DNA of 64,000 nucleotides, taken from Marinobacter segnicrescens. GTDB taxonomy: Bacteria; Pseudomonadota; Gammaproteobacteria; Pseudomonadales; Oleiphilaceae. This document shows, one piece after another, positions 30,222 through 39,386 of the stretch. Location: contig NZ_FOHZ01000014.1 in assembly GCF_900111555.1 (NCBI RefSeq), positions 1 through 64,000 of the forward strand, in the 5' to 3' direction. Each line of letters begins with the position of its first letter. Positions within the stretch are counted from its first letter, which is position 1. Below the pieces are notes generated by a model. It saw only the letters and a list, made by a program, of their open reading frames with translations. It was not told the origin of the DNA and did no database searches. A program made the position numbers and the translations under genes.

Positions 30222-30983
30222 CTAGCCCGGGCATTGCTCGATGAACGCCATGAGTTGCTGGATGATCCACTGCGGATCATCCAGCACCAGGTCGTGCCCC
30301 GCATCCGGGTGGACCATCAAGGGCCATTGCCAGCGTCGGGCGAGGGTACGGCTGCAGTGCCAATGCACAATGCGGTCGCCGGCACTGGCAAGCAGGAGGG
30401 CTCGGGCCGCTGGCGCCGCAGAGCAGGGACGGTAGCTGACGGCAGCCCGGAGCTGGGCGACGGCGTTACGGAAGGTCACTGGCCGGCGTTGCTGAATATG
30501 GAGCCAGCGATGATGAACCTCCGGTGTCACTGGCCGATTGGAGGTCAACGCGAGTATACCCCGCTCCCGCACAGTCGGAGTTCGCCTGGCCATCAACCCC
30601 AGCGCTTTACCGAGGGCGCCGGGCCTCATACGCTGCCACGGTGGACTGAAGCCGGTACTGGTATTGATCAGCACCAGCTGGCCTACTCGCTTCGGTTCGG
30701 CCTGGGCCCAATCCAGGGCCACCATCCCTCCCATGGAAAGCCCCAGCAGGCCGATGGGGCCCTCGATCGGTGCAGCGCACGCCTGCACCTTCTGGCGAAT
30801 ATCGGCGATAGTAGCAGGAGACACCTCGCGGAAATGCTCTCCGGTGCCGGGCAGGTCGATGACGTGGAACCGATGCCGGGGAAACGCCGTCTCTAACCGC
30901 TCCCGGAAGTCACCCCAATGCGCCTTCTCACGGGTCAGGCCCCGCAACAGGATCCAGTCCAAGGTGTTGCCTCCTGCGGGCAT
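30222..30983 (-). CDS. Alpha/beta hydrolase (serine esterase type)
   Basis: A 253-residue alpha/beta hydrolase. The nucleophile elbow is 'LLGLSMGGMVALDW' (GxSxG), the acid lies in 'SAGDRIVHWHCSRTLARRW' and the His is in 'HPDAGHDLVLDDPQW', so the catalytic triad looks complete. Resemblance to BioH/lipase-type carboxylesterases is general only; there are no biotin genes nearby, so I do not name it bioH. It starts 4 bp after the M14 peptidase gene, likely one transcription unit, and converges on the large plus-strand gene. Confidence 0.85.
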   Translation of the reverse strand: MPAGGNTLDWILLRGLTREKAHWGDFRERLETAFPRHRFHVIDLPGTGEHFREVSPATIADIRQKVQACAAPIEGPIGLLGLSMGGMVALDWAQAEPKRVGQLVLINTSTGFSPPWQRMRPGALGKALGLMARRTPTVRERGILALTSNRPVTPEVHHRWLHIQQRRPVTFRNAVAQLRAAVSYRPCSAAPAARALLLASAGDRIVHWHCSRTLARRWQWPLMVHPDAGHDLVLDDPQWIIQQLMAFIEQCPG

Positions 30984-30987
30984 GGCC

Positions 30988-32085
30988 TCAGGCTTCCCGG
31001 TACCAGTGGGTCAACGCTGCCTCCCGCAGCATCCGGGCCTGATCCCCTGTTGGCAGCCAGTTTCCGTGGCTGACTGCGGCATGAACGAGGAAGTCCATCA
31101 ACAAAAGGTGGCTACGAAGCACCCGCTGATGGCGGTGGGGCACCAGCGGATTGAAGAAGCCCTCCATTTGGAACAGTTGCCGGGGACGTTTCCGCAACCA
31201 GCGCCAGGAGCCCATTTCCAGGGTCAGGGGAATGAAGGTACCGGTGCCCTGGCGATTCACCTGCTTGTAGAAGTAATCCCAGAGATCGCCGTGGGTCAGG
31301 TAATGGGCCGACTGGGGCTCGAACACATAGCGGTGGTTGGGGTAGGCCTGCTCCCAGAGCAGCTTCAGGGCCATCACCGAATCAATGCGGCGCATCGGGC
31401 GGCGGCGGTAGGCATAGGGGAACCAGATCTGGTCCTGCCATCCGAAGCCGGAGTGACAATCGAGGGCCAGACTGAATGGCCTGCCGGGGAGCAACTCGTC
31501 AATCACCGATTTCAGGGCTTCACTTTCCGGCTCCATACCCTGTTCAGGCTCGCCGGTGTACCAGGGAAGCCTTGGCGAAAGCCGCTGCCCCCCAAGGAGG
31601 AAGGTGCTCTCGCCCTGGGCAATGATCGGCGCATTGCGCATCAGGTCCACGCCGGCAGGGTTCGCCCGCTGGTTCAGGAACATTCCTCCCGGGTTGAGGA
31701 TCGGCAGCGCGACAATCCGCACCCGGCCCAGCAGTTCCCTGAGATGATCATCCCAGAGCAAGCGGGCCAGCAGGCTGGCCAGCCAGGCGATAACGACCTG
31801 CGTGCCGATGCGTTCCAGTCCGTGTACGCCGCCCACCAGCAAAACAACCGGTGCGTCCTCGGCCAGGCTTCCAATATCGATGCGGTAAACCGGCAGCACC
31901 AGGTCCCGGACCTCTATCCGGGTCAGTACCTGGCTCTGGATGTCCTCCGGGGCTTCCGCCAATAGACGCTCCAGCTGGACCAGTTCCGGCAGGAAGGTAC
32001 GAATGGCCCGCCGCTGGTGATTGCTGCGCCGTTGTTTTTCCGCAGCGACAGCCCGATGGCGGGTCAGCTGCTTCAGTTCAGTCAC
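30988..32085 (-). CDS. M14-family zinc carboxypeptidase-like protein
   Basis: A 365-residue protein starting at GTG 32085, chosen because GGGAGG lies 6 nt upstream; the frame itself is open to 32139. Zinc ligands fit M14 peptidases: 'GGVHGLERIG' (His88, Glu91) and a third His in 'LALDCHSGFGWQDQ'. 'PAGVDLMRNAP' is the substrate-binding Arg region and 'IPLTLEMGSWRW' carries the likely catalytic Glu. The substrate, peptide or amide, cannot be read. No signal peptide is seen, so it is cytosolic. Close to the alpha/beta hydrolase gene downstream. Confidence 0.85.
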   Translation of the reverse strand: MTELKQLTRHRAVAAEKQRRSNHQRRAIRTFLPELVQLERLLAEAPEDIQSQVLTRIEVRDLVLPVYRIDIGSLAEDAPVVLLVGGVHGLERIGTQVVIAWLASLLARLLWDDHLRELLGRVRIVALPILNPGGMFLNQRANPAGVDLMRNAPIIAQGESTFLLGGQRLSPRLPWYTGEPEQGMEPESEALKSVIDELLPGRPFSLALDCHSGFGWQDQIWFPYAYRRRPMRRIDSVMALKLLWEQAYPNHRYVFEPQSAHYLTHGDLWDYFYKQVNRQGTGTFIPLTLEMGSWRWLRKRPRQLFQMEGFFNPLVPHRHQRVLRSHLLLMDFLVHAAVSHGNWLPTGDQARMLREAALTHWYREA

Positions 32086-32208
32086 GGCGGGCCTCCCGGG
32101 TTGGAACAGACCCCCTATCATGACCGGCCACCAAGTCACTTCTGTGACACCGGGACTACGGACTTACACCTGTGCCCTCATGCCCCTGGCCAATCACCGG
32201 CAAATATC

Positions 32209-33222
32209 TCACCCCGCGATGGGCCCGATACCCACCTTGCGGCGCACATCTGCCATCAGCGGTGTCGCATAGTCGCGAGCCTTTTCTGCACCCTGCTGCA
32301 GGATACGATCCAGCTGGGCCGGGTCGTCCATCAGGGTGTTGTAGGTCTCCCGCATGGGCGCCAGTTCGTCATTGATCAGCTCGAACAGCTGTTTCTTGGC
32401 TTCACCCCAGGCAATACCGTTGGCGAACTCCTGGCGCATGGCGGCCGTTTGCTCCTGGCTGGCGAACGCGGAATAGATGGAGAAAACCGCACTGGTATCC
32501 GGGTCCTTGGGTTCACCGGGTTCGAGCAGGTTGGTCTTGATCTTGTTGATGGCCTTGCGCAGCTTTTTCTCACCCTCGAACAGCGGAATGGTGTTGTTGT
32601 AGCTCTTGGACATCTTGCGACCGTCCAGGCCCGGCAACACCATGGAAGACTCTTCAATGACCGCCTCGGGCAGTGTAAAGGTCTCACCAAACAGGTAGTT
32701 AAAGCGCTGAGCAATATCCCGGGCCATCTCGATATGCTGGGTCTGGTCACGGCCCACGGGGATTTTCTCGCCGTTGAACATAAGAATGTCCGCCGCCATC
32801 AAAATCGGGTAGCAGAACAGCCCCATGGTGATGCCGCGATCAGGATCAGCGCCCTCGTTCTCCTCGTTCTCCTGCACCGCCGCCTTGTAGGCATGGGCCC
32901 GGTTCATCAGTCCCTTCGCGGTGACGGTGGTTAGTACCCAGTTAAGTTCGGTGATTTCCGGCACATCGGTCTGACGGTAGAAGGTTACTTTTTCCGGATC
33001 CAGGCCACAGGCCAACCAGGTGGCGGCGATAGCGCGTACCGATTCCTGAACCCGGGCCGGCTCCTGGCATTTGATCAGGGCGTGGTAGTCCGCCAGGAAC
33101 AGGAAGGACTCACTCTGTCCCTCTTCGCTGGCGCGGATAGCTGGTCGAATGGCGCCGGCGTAGTTGCCCAGGTGGGGGATGCCCGTGGTGGTAATACCCG
33201 TCAGTACTCGTGTCTTGCTCAT
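32209..33222 (-). CDS. trpS: Tryptophanyl-tRNA synthetase
   Basis: A 337-residue class-I synthetase that charges tRNA-Trp. The HIGH-like motif appears as '[14 protein letters not shown]' (HLGN) and the second signature is '[11 protein letters not shown]' (KMSKS), with '[20 protein letters not shown]' between. Length and motifs fit the bacterial TrpRS family. The gene is transcribed away from the pseudouridine synthase gene; its expression could be tied to tryptophan status but nothing in the sequence shows this. Confidence 0.96.
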   Translation of the reverse strand: MSKTRVLTGITTTGIPHLGNYAGAIRPAIRASEEGQSESFLFLADYHALIKCQEPARVQESVRAIAATWLACGLDPEKVTFYRQTDVPEITELNWVLTTVTAKGLMNRAHAYKAAVQENEENEGADPDRGITMGLFCYPILMAADILMFNGEKIPVGRDQTQHIEMARDIAQRFNYLFGETFTLPEAVIEESSMVLPGLDGRKMSKSYNNTIPLFEGEKKLRKAINKIKTNLLEPGEPKDPDTSAVFSIYSAFASQEQTAAMRQEFANGIAWGEAKKQLFELINDELAPMRETYNTLMDDPAQLDRILQQGAEKARDYATPLMADVRRKVGIGPIAG

Positions 33223-33340
33223 GATGATCGCGCTATTCCGGATGGGGTGAAATCAGTGGTCAGAAAGAAAGCAGAACCATACCCAAAGCAGCGCCAGCCG
33301 GCAAACGGATTGATAGGTCGCAGGCAGTGAAAGCGGTATC

Positions 33341-34147
33341 ATGGCGACACACGCCATGACTCTGAGAATCGCTGTCCCCATGCCCCAGGAAACCCTGCCA
33401 CTGATCTATCGGGATGACCACATGGTCGTTGTGGACAAACCCGCCAACCTGCTGGTCCACCCCAGCGAGATTGATCGCAGGGAAACCCGCTCTGCCATGA
33501 TGATCCTGCGGGACCAGCTGGGACAATGGGTGTGGCCGGCACACCGCCTGGACCGCCCCACTTCCGGATTGCTGGTATTTGCCCTGGACCGGGACTGCGC
33601 CCGTGAACTGGCGATGGCCTTCCAGGAGCACCGGGTGCGCAAGGAATACCTGGCGATCGTTCGTGGCCATCCGCCCCTGGGCGGCATTATCCGTCATGCC
33701 CTGACGGTGAAGGATGACATGGGTTCCCGCCGTAATACTGACGCCGAACCACAACCGGCACTGACCCTTTACCATCGCCTGGCCCATGCCACCGCGGACT
33801 GGGCTGCGGACAAACGCTATTCCACCAGCCGCTACGCCCTGGTGCGCTGCCGCCCTGCCACTGGCCGTCGGCACCAGCTACGCCGCCACCTCAAGCACAT
33901 CAGCCACCCCATTATCGGCGACAGCAGCTACGGCAAGGGCCCCCATAACCGTGCGTTTGCAGAAGCGTTTGGCGAGAGCCGTCTCTATCTGCACGCCAGT
34001 GACCTTTGGTTGAACCACCCGGTAACCGGGGCACCTATTGCCCTCTCGGCCCCACCACCGGATGCATTCCTCAGGGTCGCCGGGGCATTCGGCTGGGGAG
34101 AGTCTGCTATGATCAGACACGGTCAGGCCCACGTCACCAAGGAGTAA
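33341..34147 (+). CDS. RluA-family pseudouridine synthase, TruC-like
   Basis: A protein of up to 268 residues converting uridine to pseudouridine in RNA. The catalytic Asp is in 'WPAHRLDRPTSGLLVFALDR' (HRLDRxTSG), and 'VVVDKPANLLVHPSEIDRRE' and 'TGRRHQLRRHLKHISHPIIG' complete the RluA pattern. Agreement with TruC ('LVHPSEIDRRETRSAM', 'LRDQLGQWVWPAHRLDRPTSG' split by position) suggests tRNA U65 modification. ATG 33341, 33356 and 33380 are all possible starts; none has a strong ribosome site. A GST gene follows 7 bp downstream. Confidence 0.88.
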   Translation: MATHAMTLRIAVPMPQETLPLIYRDDHMVVVDKPANLLVHPSEIDRRETRSAMMILRDQLGQWVWPAHRLDRPTSGLLVFALDRDCARELAMAFQEHRVRKEYLAIVRGHPPLGGIIRHALTVKDDMGSRRNTDAEPQPALTLYHRLAHATADWAADKRYSTSRYALVRCRPATGRRHQLRRHLKHISHPIIGDSSYGKGPHNRAFAEAFGESRLYLHASDLWLNHPVTGAPIALSAPPPDAFLRVAGAFGWGESAMIRHGQAHVTKE

Positions 34148-34154
34148 CCTGGAC

Positions 34155-34895
34155 ATGCCTCTGAAGCTCTACCAGTTTGCCATCTCCCACTATTCGGAAA
34201 AGGTCCGTTGGGCACTGGACTTCAAGGGCATCGGCTATGAACCGGAGTACCTGTTACCCGGCATGCACGGCAAGGTAATTCGTGGGCTGACCGGAGGAAA
34301 GGCCACGTCAGTGCCCGTACTCGTGGACAGTGGCAAGGCCATCCAGGGTTCGGTCGAGATACTGGACCACCTCGACAGCGCATTTGCGGATAACGCCCTG
34401 CTTCCGGAAGCGCCTGATGAGCGGGCCTCGGCCCTGGCGTGGGAGAAACGGCTGGATGAAGAGGCCGGCCCGGCGGTTCGTACCTTTGCCTACCATCACC
34501 TGCTGCAGCGCCCGAAGGTAGTGGCGCCACTGTTGACGGCAAAAACGGCGTTCTGGAACCAGTACCTGCTGCGGCTGGGCTTCAGTCGCGTGGATGAAAC
34601 CATGCGGGAGCTGATGAACATCAACGAGAAAACTGCCGCCCGGGCGCAGACCGTGATCGAAAGCCTGCTGGAAGAGATCAATGCTGTCTACCAGGAGGGC
34701 CGGTACCTGGCAGGCCCAGGTTTCAGCCGGGCGGATATGACTGCCGGGGCCCTGTTTGCACCGCTGTTCATGCCATCGCAGTACCCTGTGCCCTGGCCAA
34801 GGCCCGGGCGGCTGCCGCCGGGACTGCGAGAATGGCACCAGCAGAAGGGTTCCCTGCTGGAGCCCGTTGCCAATTGCTACCGGAAGCACCGCTGA
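34155..34895 (+). CDS. Glutathione S-transferase family protein
   Basis: A 246-residue GST-like protein. The N-terminal thioredoxin-like domain has 'YQFAISHYSEKVRWALDFKG' and the cis-Pro region 'GKATSVPVLVDSGKAIQGSV' followed by 'EILDHLD' (glutathione-binding Ser/Glu block). The C-terminal domain is helical ('AGPGFSRADMTAGALFAPLF'). It starts 7 bp after the pseudouridine synthase gene and is probably co-transcribed. Substrate unknown; the family is broad. Confidence 0.87.
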   Translation: MPLKLYQFAISHYSEKVRWALDFKGIGYEPEYLLPGMHGKVIRGLTGGKATSVPVLVDSGKAIQGSVEILDHLDSAFADNALLPEAPDERASALAWEKRLDEEAGPAVRTFAYHHLLQRPKVVAPLLTAKTAFWNQYLLRLGFSRVDETMRELMNINEKTAARAQTVIESLLEEINAVYQEGRYLAGPGFSRADMTAGALFAPLFMPSQYPVPWPRPGRLPPGLREWHQQKGSLLEPVANCYRKHR

Positions 34896-34935
34896 TACGG
34901 CAACGCCACTTTGGCATGGCCACACGGGAAGTGAG

Positions 34936-35874
34936 TCAGGGCTCGGGATGACGCTGGAGGAACCGATGCCACAACTGTGCGGATTTCTCCGGCACCTCCA
35001 GCATGGGCACATGGCCCACGCCTTCGAGCAGGACCACCGTGCTGTCCTCGATGCCTGCAGCAAACACCTCAGCGTTTTCCGGCGCCAGTACCCGGTCCCG
35101 CTTTCCCCACACGATCAGGGTGGGCGCTTCAATGGCTGGCAGGATACCGGAGAGGTCCAGCTGCTCCCCGGATGAAAGGATGGCATCGAAAATCTGGTCA
35201 TTGACGGATTGCCGAGCCATGGCCTGCTCCTCCATGACCGAAGTAATAGGCCAGGGCGCAAACGGTCGCTGCTCCATCACGAAATCCATCAGCTTGTCGA
35301 AATCACCAGGTTCACGAACCACCAGCGGGTTGTGCCCCTCTGCCAGGGCTTCGTCCAGTTCGGACGGATAGCGGGTAGAGCCGGCAGGATCAAACAGGGC
35401 TATGGTCCGCACACGATCCGGGTAGCGGCTGGCAACATAGGCCGTGATACCGCCACCCATTGAGTTGCCAGCCATATCTACCTGCTCAATGCCAAGGCGG
35501 TCCAGCAGCCGGATAAGAGTGGCGGCCTGGGCCTCGACCGTGTATGCGTCTGGGCCGGCGACGCTGCTATCGCCGTGGCCGGGCAAATCCGGGATCACCA
35601 GGTGGTAGTCATCGGGAAGGTGGGCCGCCATGCGCACCCAGTTGTCCTTGTTGGCTGCGAACCCATGGACCATTACCAGGGCCCTGGCGTCAGATGGCCC
35701 GCGCCGGCTGAGATAGGTTACGGAGAGTTCCCCCAGGGTAGCTTCCGCCAGTTGCAGACCAGCCTCTTCACGCTCCTCAGCGATCAGCCACTCGTAGAGA
35801 TCATAACGGGAACATCCGGTCAGCAGCACTGCTCCCAGCAGTGCCGCCAGCCATGCCAGCCGGCTGCGTTTCAT
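34936..35874 (-). CDS. Lipoprotein-type alpha/beta hydrolase
   Basis: A 312-residue hydrolase with a lipoprotein signal: 'MKRSRLAWLAALLGAVLLTG' followed by Cys21, so the mature protein is probably lipid-anchored. The alpha/beta fold is complete: oxyanion region 'ALVMVHGFAANKDNW', nucleophile elbow 'MAGNSMGGGITAYVA', Asp in 'KRDRVLAPENAEVF' and His in 'GVGHVPMLEVPEKSA'. ATG 35874 is chosen; the frame continues to 35916. The substrate cannot be predicted. It lies between a convergent GST gene and vfr. Confidence 0.87.
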   Translation of the reverse strand: MKRSRLAWLAALLGAVLLTGCSRYDLYEWLIAEEREEAGLQLAEATLGELSVTYLSRRGPSDARALVMVHGFAANKDNWVRMAAHLPDDYHLVIPDLPGHGDSSVAGPDAYTVEAQAATLIRLLDRLGIEQVDMAGNSMGGGITAYVASRYPDRVRTIALFDPAGSTRYPSELDEALAEGHNPLVVREPGDFDKLMDFVMEQRPFAPWPITSVMEEQAMARQSVNDQIFDAILSSGEQLDLSGILPAIEAPTLIVWGKRDRVLAPENAEVFAAGIEDSTVVLLEGVGHVPMLEVPEKSAQLWHRFLQRHPEP

Positions 35875-35954
35875 ACCATCCTCGTATTGTCCGGTCCGCC
35901 TGGCAAGCTGGCGCATTCCTGACCGGAAACCAGTCAGGGAATGTGTCAGCCCGG

Positions 35955-36596
35955 TCAGCGGGTGCCGTAGACCACCATGGTCTTGCCCTTGACCTGAACC
36001 AGGCCCTGCTCTTCCAGGGTTTTGAGTACCCTTCCCACCATCTCACGGGAGCAGCCAACAATACGACCAATTTCCTGACGGGTAATCTTGATCTGCATAC
36101 CGTCAGGATGGGTCATGGCGTCGGGCTCCTTACAGAGGTCAAGCAGGGTCCGCGCCACCCGGCCTGTGACATCCAGGAAAGCCAGGTCGCCCACCTTGCG
36201 GGTGGTCTGACGCAGCCGGGTCGCCATCTGCTCGCCAATAAAGTAAAGCACACGGGGATCCTGCTGGGCGATTTCCCGGAACTTGGTGTAGCTGATTTCC
36301 GCCACTTCGCATTCCGTCTTGGCCTTCACCCAGGCGCTGCGGGAATCCATATTGTCGAACAGCCCCATCTCCCCGAAGAAATCCCCGGAGTTCAGGTAGG
36401 CCATGATCATTTCGCGACCGTCTTCATCTTCTATGATGACGGTTACAGAGCCTTTAACGATGAAAAAGAGGGAGTCGCTCTTGTCACCAGCGTAGATAAT
36501 GGTGCTCTTGGCCGGATAGCGACGGCGATGGCACTGGGACAGGAAATAGTCCAGGTGCTTGGTTTTCTGCTCAACAGGCCGGACGATGGTAGCCAT
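35955..36596 (-). CDS. vfr: cAMP-responsive transcriptional regulator Vfr/CRP
   Basis: A 213-residue CRP-family activator. The cAMP pocket is in '[20 protein letters not shown]', with the Arg-Ser pair of true CRP/Vfr proteins. The C-terminal HTH is '[20 protein letters not shown]'. Sequence and the neighbour order (vfr facing an osmC-like gene, then speD) match Pseudomonas Vfr. It would control many genes in response to cAMP. A 289-bp divergent region upstream holds no obvious gene. Confidence 0.93.
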   Translation of the reverse strand: MATIVRPVEQKTKHLDYFLSQCHRRRYPAKSTIIYAGDKSDSLFFIVKGSVTVIIEDEDGREMIMAYLNSGDFFGEMGLFDNMDSRSAWVKAKTECEVAEISYTKFREIAQQDPRVLYFIGEQMATRLRQTTRKVGDLAFLDVTGRVARTLLDLCKEPDAMTHPDGMQIKITRQEIGRIVGCSREMVGRVLKTLEEQGLVQVKGKTMVVYGTR

Positions 36597-36885
36597 GGTA
36601 AGTGTCGTGCCTCCTCAAGTGTCGCCGTCCGTGGACGTTTGTCGTTTATGAAGCCGCTCTCCTGCGACTGTTTTTTTTGTGCACGGGGGAACCTCCGTGG
36701 AGGGTACTCCGCCCAAATCCGATTTGGTATGTCGCTTTTATAGACGAAACAGTACTACGACTCATGATGGTAAGCCGGAGTCACAAACTCGTCCATAACG
36801 CACTTCTCAATAGCGAACCATTTCACAGGTTTTTGTGGCTTTGTGCTAGCATTTCGGGCCAGATTCAGACCAAAGGATAGATTCC

Positions 36886-37305
36886 ATGAAAGCAACCATC
36901 GACTGGACCGGTAATGCCGGCTTCAAGGCAACCAGTGGCACCGGCCATGAAATCCAGATGGACGGTCCGCCGGACCATGGCGGCGAGAACCTGGGACCAC
37001 GCCCCATGGAGATGCTGCTGATGGGCCTCGGCGGATGCTCCTCCTTTGATGTAATGAGCATACTGCAGAAGAGTCGCCAGGACGTCACCGCCTGTCAAGC
37101 CGAGCTGGAAGCGGAGCGGGCCGATGCGGTACCGGCCGTATTCACCAAGATCCACCTGCATTTTGTGGTCACCGGCAACAACCTCAAGGAAAACATGGTG
37201 AAACGGGCGGTCAGCCTGTCAGCGGAAAAGTATTGCTCCGCCTCCATCATGCTGGAAAAGGCGGGGGTCGAGATCACTCACAGCTACGAGCTCCGGGCCA
37301 ACTGA
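36886..37305 (+). CDS. OsmC family protein (YhfA-like)
   Basis: A 139-residue OsmC/Ohr-fold protein. It matches E. coli YhfA closely in pattern: 'PRPMEMLLMGLGGCSSFDVM', 'SILQKSRQDVTACQAELEAE' and 'SAEKYCSASIMLEKAGVEIT'. The cysteines of 'GGCSS' and 'EKYCSAS' are the expected redox pair of OsmC-type hydroperoxide reductases. Divergent from vfr, as yhfA is from crp in E. coli. A possible extended -10 'TGCTAGCAT' lies at 36844-36852. Confidence 0.9.
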   Translation: MKATIDWTGNAGFKATSGTGHEIQMDGPPDHGGENLGPRPMEMLLMGLGGCSSFDVMSILQKSRQDVTACQAELEAERADAVPAVFTKIHLHFVVTGNNLKENMVKRAVSLSAEKYCSASIMLEKAGVEITHSYELRAN

Positions 37306-37447
37306 GACTACAGGCCAGCCTGGCCCGCTGTCTTCGCCTCAATGCCCCGGATTCCTGTGATCTGACACGGCCGGACGCGATGCTAAAATGTGGTTCGAAA
37401 GGCTATTCAACCGCATAGGTGGTGTGCATAATACGCACCCTTCTCCG

Positions 37448-37500
37448 CCGGTCTGCGCACATAAAATGGTCAGTTATCGGTGGCGGCCTCTGCAGACCGG
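37448..37500 (+). repeat. Inverted repeat in the speD upstream region
   Basis: CCGGTCTGC (37448-37456) is repeated in inverted form as GCAGACCGG (37492-37500), a 9-bp perfect stem around 35 nt. A second pair, TGGTC/GACCA, overlaps it. The stem ends 62 bp before the speD start, so it could lie in the speD 5' leader. No matching riboswitch or regulator is recognised. Confidence 0.45.
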
Positions 37501-37562
37501 ACCATCCGTGATCGATGGACGAGTCTGTACCTATACATCTCCATTTTCCGGAGGGGCTGAAC

Positions 37563-38354
37563 ATGGAATCCAAACTCCAGCTGCACGGGTTCAACAACCT
37601 GACCAAATCCCTGAGCTTCAACATCTACGATATCTGTTATGCGCAGACCGAAGAGCAGCGTGAAGCCTATATCGATTACATCGACGAGATGTACAACGCC
37701 GAGCGCCTGACCCAGATCCTCACCGACGTAGTGAAGATCATCGGCGCCAATATCCTCAATATCGCCCGCCAGGACTACGAGCCCCACGGCGCCTCGGTCA
37801 CCATGCTGATCGCCGAACACGAGCTGACCGGCGGTGAGCCGGACAACGAGGAATCACCAGGTCCCCTGCCCGATACCATCGTGGCACACCTGGACAAGAG
37901 CCATGTGACCGTTCATACCTATCCGGAGAGCCACCCCCATGAGGGCATCAGCACGTTCCGGGCGGATATTGATGTTTCCACCTGCGGCCTGATCTCGCCG
38001 CTGAAGGTGCTCAACTACCTGATCCACAGCTTTGATTCGGATGTGGTCACGGTGGACTACCGGGTACGGGGCTTTACCCGTGACGTTGATGGCACCAAGC
38101 ACTATATCGACCATGACATCAACTCGATCCAGAACTACCTGACCGAGGATACCCAGAACGCGTACCAGATGATCGACGTCAATGTGTACCAGGAAAACCT
38201 TTTCCACACCAAGATGATGCTCAAGAACTTCGACCTGGATAACTACGTGTTCGGCGTCAATGCCAGGGACCTGGGAGCCGAAGAAGCCGCCTCCATCGAG
38301 GAGCGCCTCAAGCGGGAAATGCTGGAAATCTTTTACTCCCGCAACGTCCAGTAA
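37563..38354 (+). CDS. speD: S-adenosylmethionine decarboxylase proenzyme SpeD
   Basis: A 263-residue pyruvoyl-dependent enzyme that supplies decarboxylated AdoMet for spermidine synthesis. Self-cleavage is expected between Lys112 and Ser113 in '[15 protein letters not shown]', which would create the pyruvoyl group. '[20 protein letters not shown]' and '[20 protein letters not shown]' match the E. coli-type enzyme. ATG 37563 follows GGAGG at the right distance and gives E. coli length. The frame upstream to 37515 is not needed. speE is not in the window. Confidence 0.96.
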   Translation: MESKLQLHGFNNLTKSLSFNIYDICYAQTEEQREAYIDYIDEMYNAERLTQILTDVVKIIGANILNIARQDYEPHGASVTMLIAEHELTGGEPDNEESPGPLPDTIVAHLDKSHVTVHTYPESHPHEGISTFRADIDVSTCGLISPLKVLNYLIHSFDSDVVTVDYRVRGFTRDVDGTKHYIDHDINSIQNYLTEDTQNAYQMIDVNVYQENLFHTKMMLKNFDLDNYVFGVNARDLGAEEAASIEERLKREMLEIFYSRNVQ

Positions 38355-38516
38355 ATCATCACTGACTGATCACCCGTTCCCGGCCTTCTGGCATCCATTA
38401 CTTGCCAGGAGGCCTTGTTCAGTTTTCCTGAACACCGGGGCCGGAATTTTCCGGTTTTATCCTACCCCTGATCGTTCTCTAATGATGGCAACGAAGACTG
38501 TTGAACGGAGGCCATC

Positions 38517-39362
38517 ATGACCGAACGTACTATCAAACGCGTTATCCCCGCCCTGGAAACCTCGGACGGTGCCGGAGTGCGTATCCGCCGCTCTCTCGGG
38601 CAGACCCAACTGGTGCGAATGGACCCATTCCTGATGCTTGACGAGTTCGGCTCAGACCAGCCACAGGATTATATTGCCGGCTTCCCCGCCCATCCTCACC
38701 GGGGGTTCGAGACGGTCACCTATATGATTGAGGGCCATATGCTCCATGAAGACCACCTGGGCAACCGCGGCAATCTGCGCAACGGTGGCGTCCAGTGGAT
38801 GACGGCTGGCCGGGGCATCGTGCATTCTGAAATGCCGCAACAGGAAGAGGGCATGATGCGGGGCTTCCAGCTCTGGCTGAACCTGCCCGCGGCAGAAAAA
38901 ATGAAAGCGGCCGGCTACCGGGATATCCAGCCAGAAGACATCCCCCGCATCGCACTGGACGGGGGCGAAGTCCGCCTGATCGCCGGCGAACTTTGCCTGG
39001 ACGGCCAACTGCGGCAGGGAGCTGTCAGCGGAGGCTCCACCGAGCCTCTCTACGCTGACCTGCACCTCGGGGCTGGCGGCACCCTTGCCTTGCCGGTGGC
39101 GGCACACCTCAATGCCATGGTGTACCTTTACGAAGGCAGCGCCAGCATTTGTGGGCAGGAGCTGACCCGGTCAGCTGCAACGCTACTGGAGACGGGAGAC
39201 CGGTTGGTGGTTGAGGCCGGCCCGCAGGGTGCACAGTTGCTCCTGATCGGAGGCCGCCCCATTGGCGAACCCGTGGTGCAGTATGGCCCGTTCGTGATGA
39301 ACAGCCGCGAGGAAATCGAACAAACCCTGCGGGACTACCAGAGCGGCCGGCTGACCGCCTGA
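38517..39362 (+). CDS. Pirin family protein
   Basis: A 281-residue bicupin. The metal ligands of pirin are present: 'GFPAHPHRGFETVTYMIEG' (two His) and 'AGRGIVHSEMPQ' (His and Glu). The N-terminal 'VRIRRSLGQTQLVRMDPFLM' and C-terminal 'PIGEPVVQYGPFVMNSREEI' are typical. Some pirins have quercetinase activity and others act as regulators; nothing here decides. It lies 162 bp after speD and converges with the DUF1631 gene. Confidence 0.92.
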   Translation: MTERTIKRVIPALETSDGAGVRIRRSLGQTQLVRMDPFLMLDEFGSDQPQDYIAGFPAHPHRGFETVTYMIEGHMLHEDHLGNRGNLRNGGVQWMTAGRGIVHSEMPQQEEGMMRGFQLWLNLPAAEKMKAAGYRDIQPEDIPRIALDGGEVRLIAGELCLDGQLRQGAVSGGSTEPLYADLHLGAGGTLALPVAAHLNAMVYLYEGSASICGQELTRSAATLLETGDRLVVEAGPQGAQLLLIGGRPIGEPVVQYGPFVMNSREEIEQTLRDYQSGRLTA

Positions 39363-39386
39363 CAGGAAGCCCGGGCTGGAGGAGGG

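Noticed and set aside
30538..31965. Plus-strand open frame of 475 codons opposite the hydrolase and M14 peptidase genes
   Set aside because: The opposite strand carries complete catalytic motifs of two enzymes; this frame has none.
24617..32085. A defence or toxin island around the 1340-residue gene
   Set aside because: The neighbours are GST, DUF4202, an esterase and an M14 peptidase. No nuclease, recombinase, phage or known defence effector is present, and base composition looks like the rest.
36597..36885. A hidden small gene or clear CRP site between vfr and the OsmC gene
   Set aside because: No start with a ribosome site or a full TGTGA-N6-TCACA match; only partial promoter-like words.
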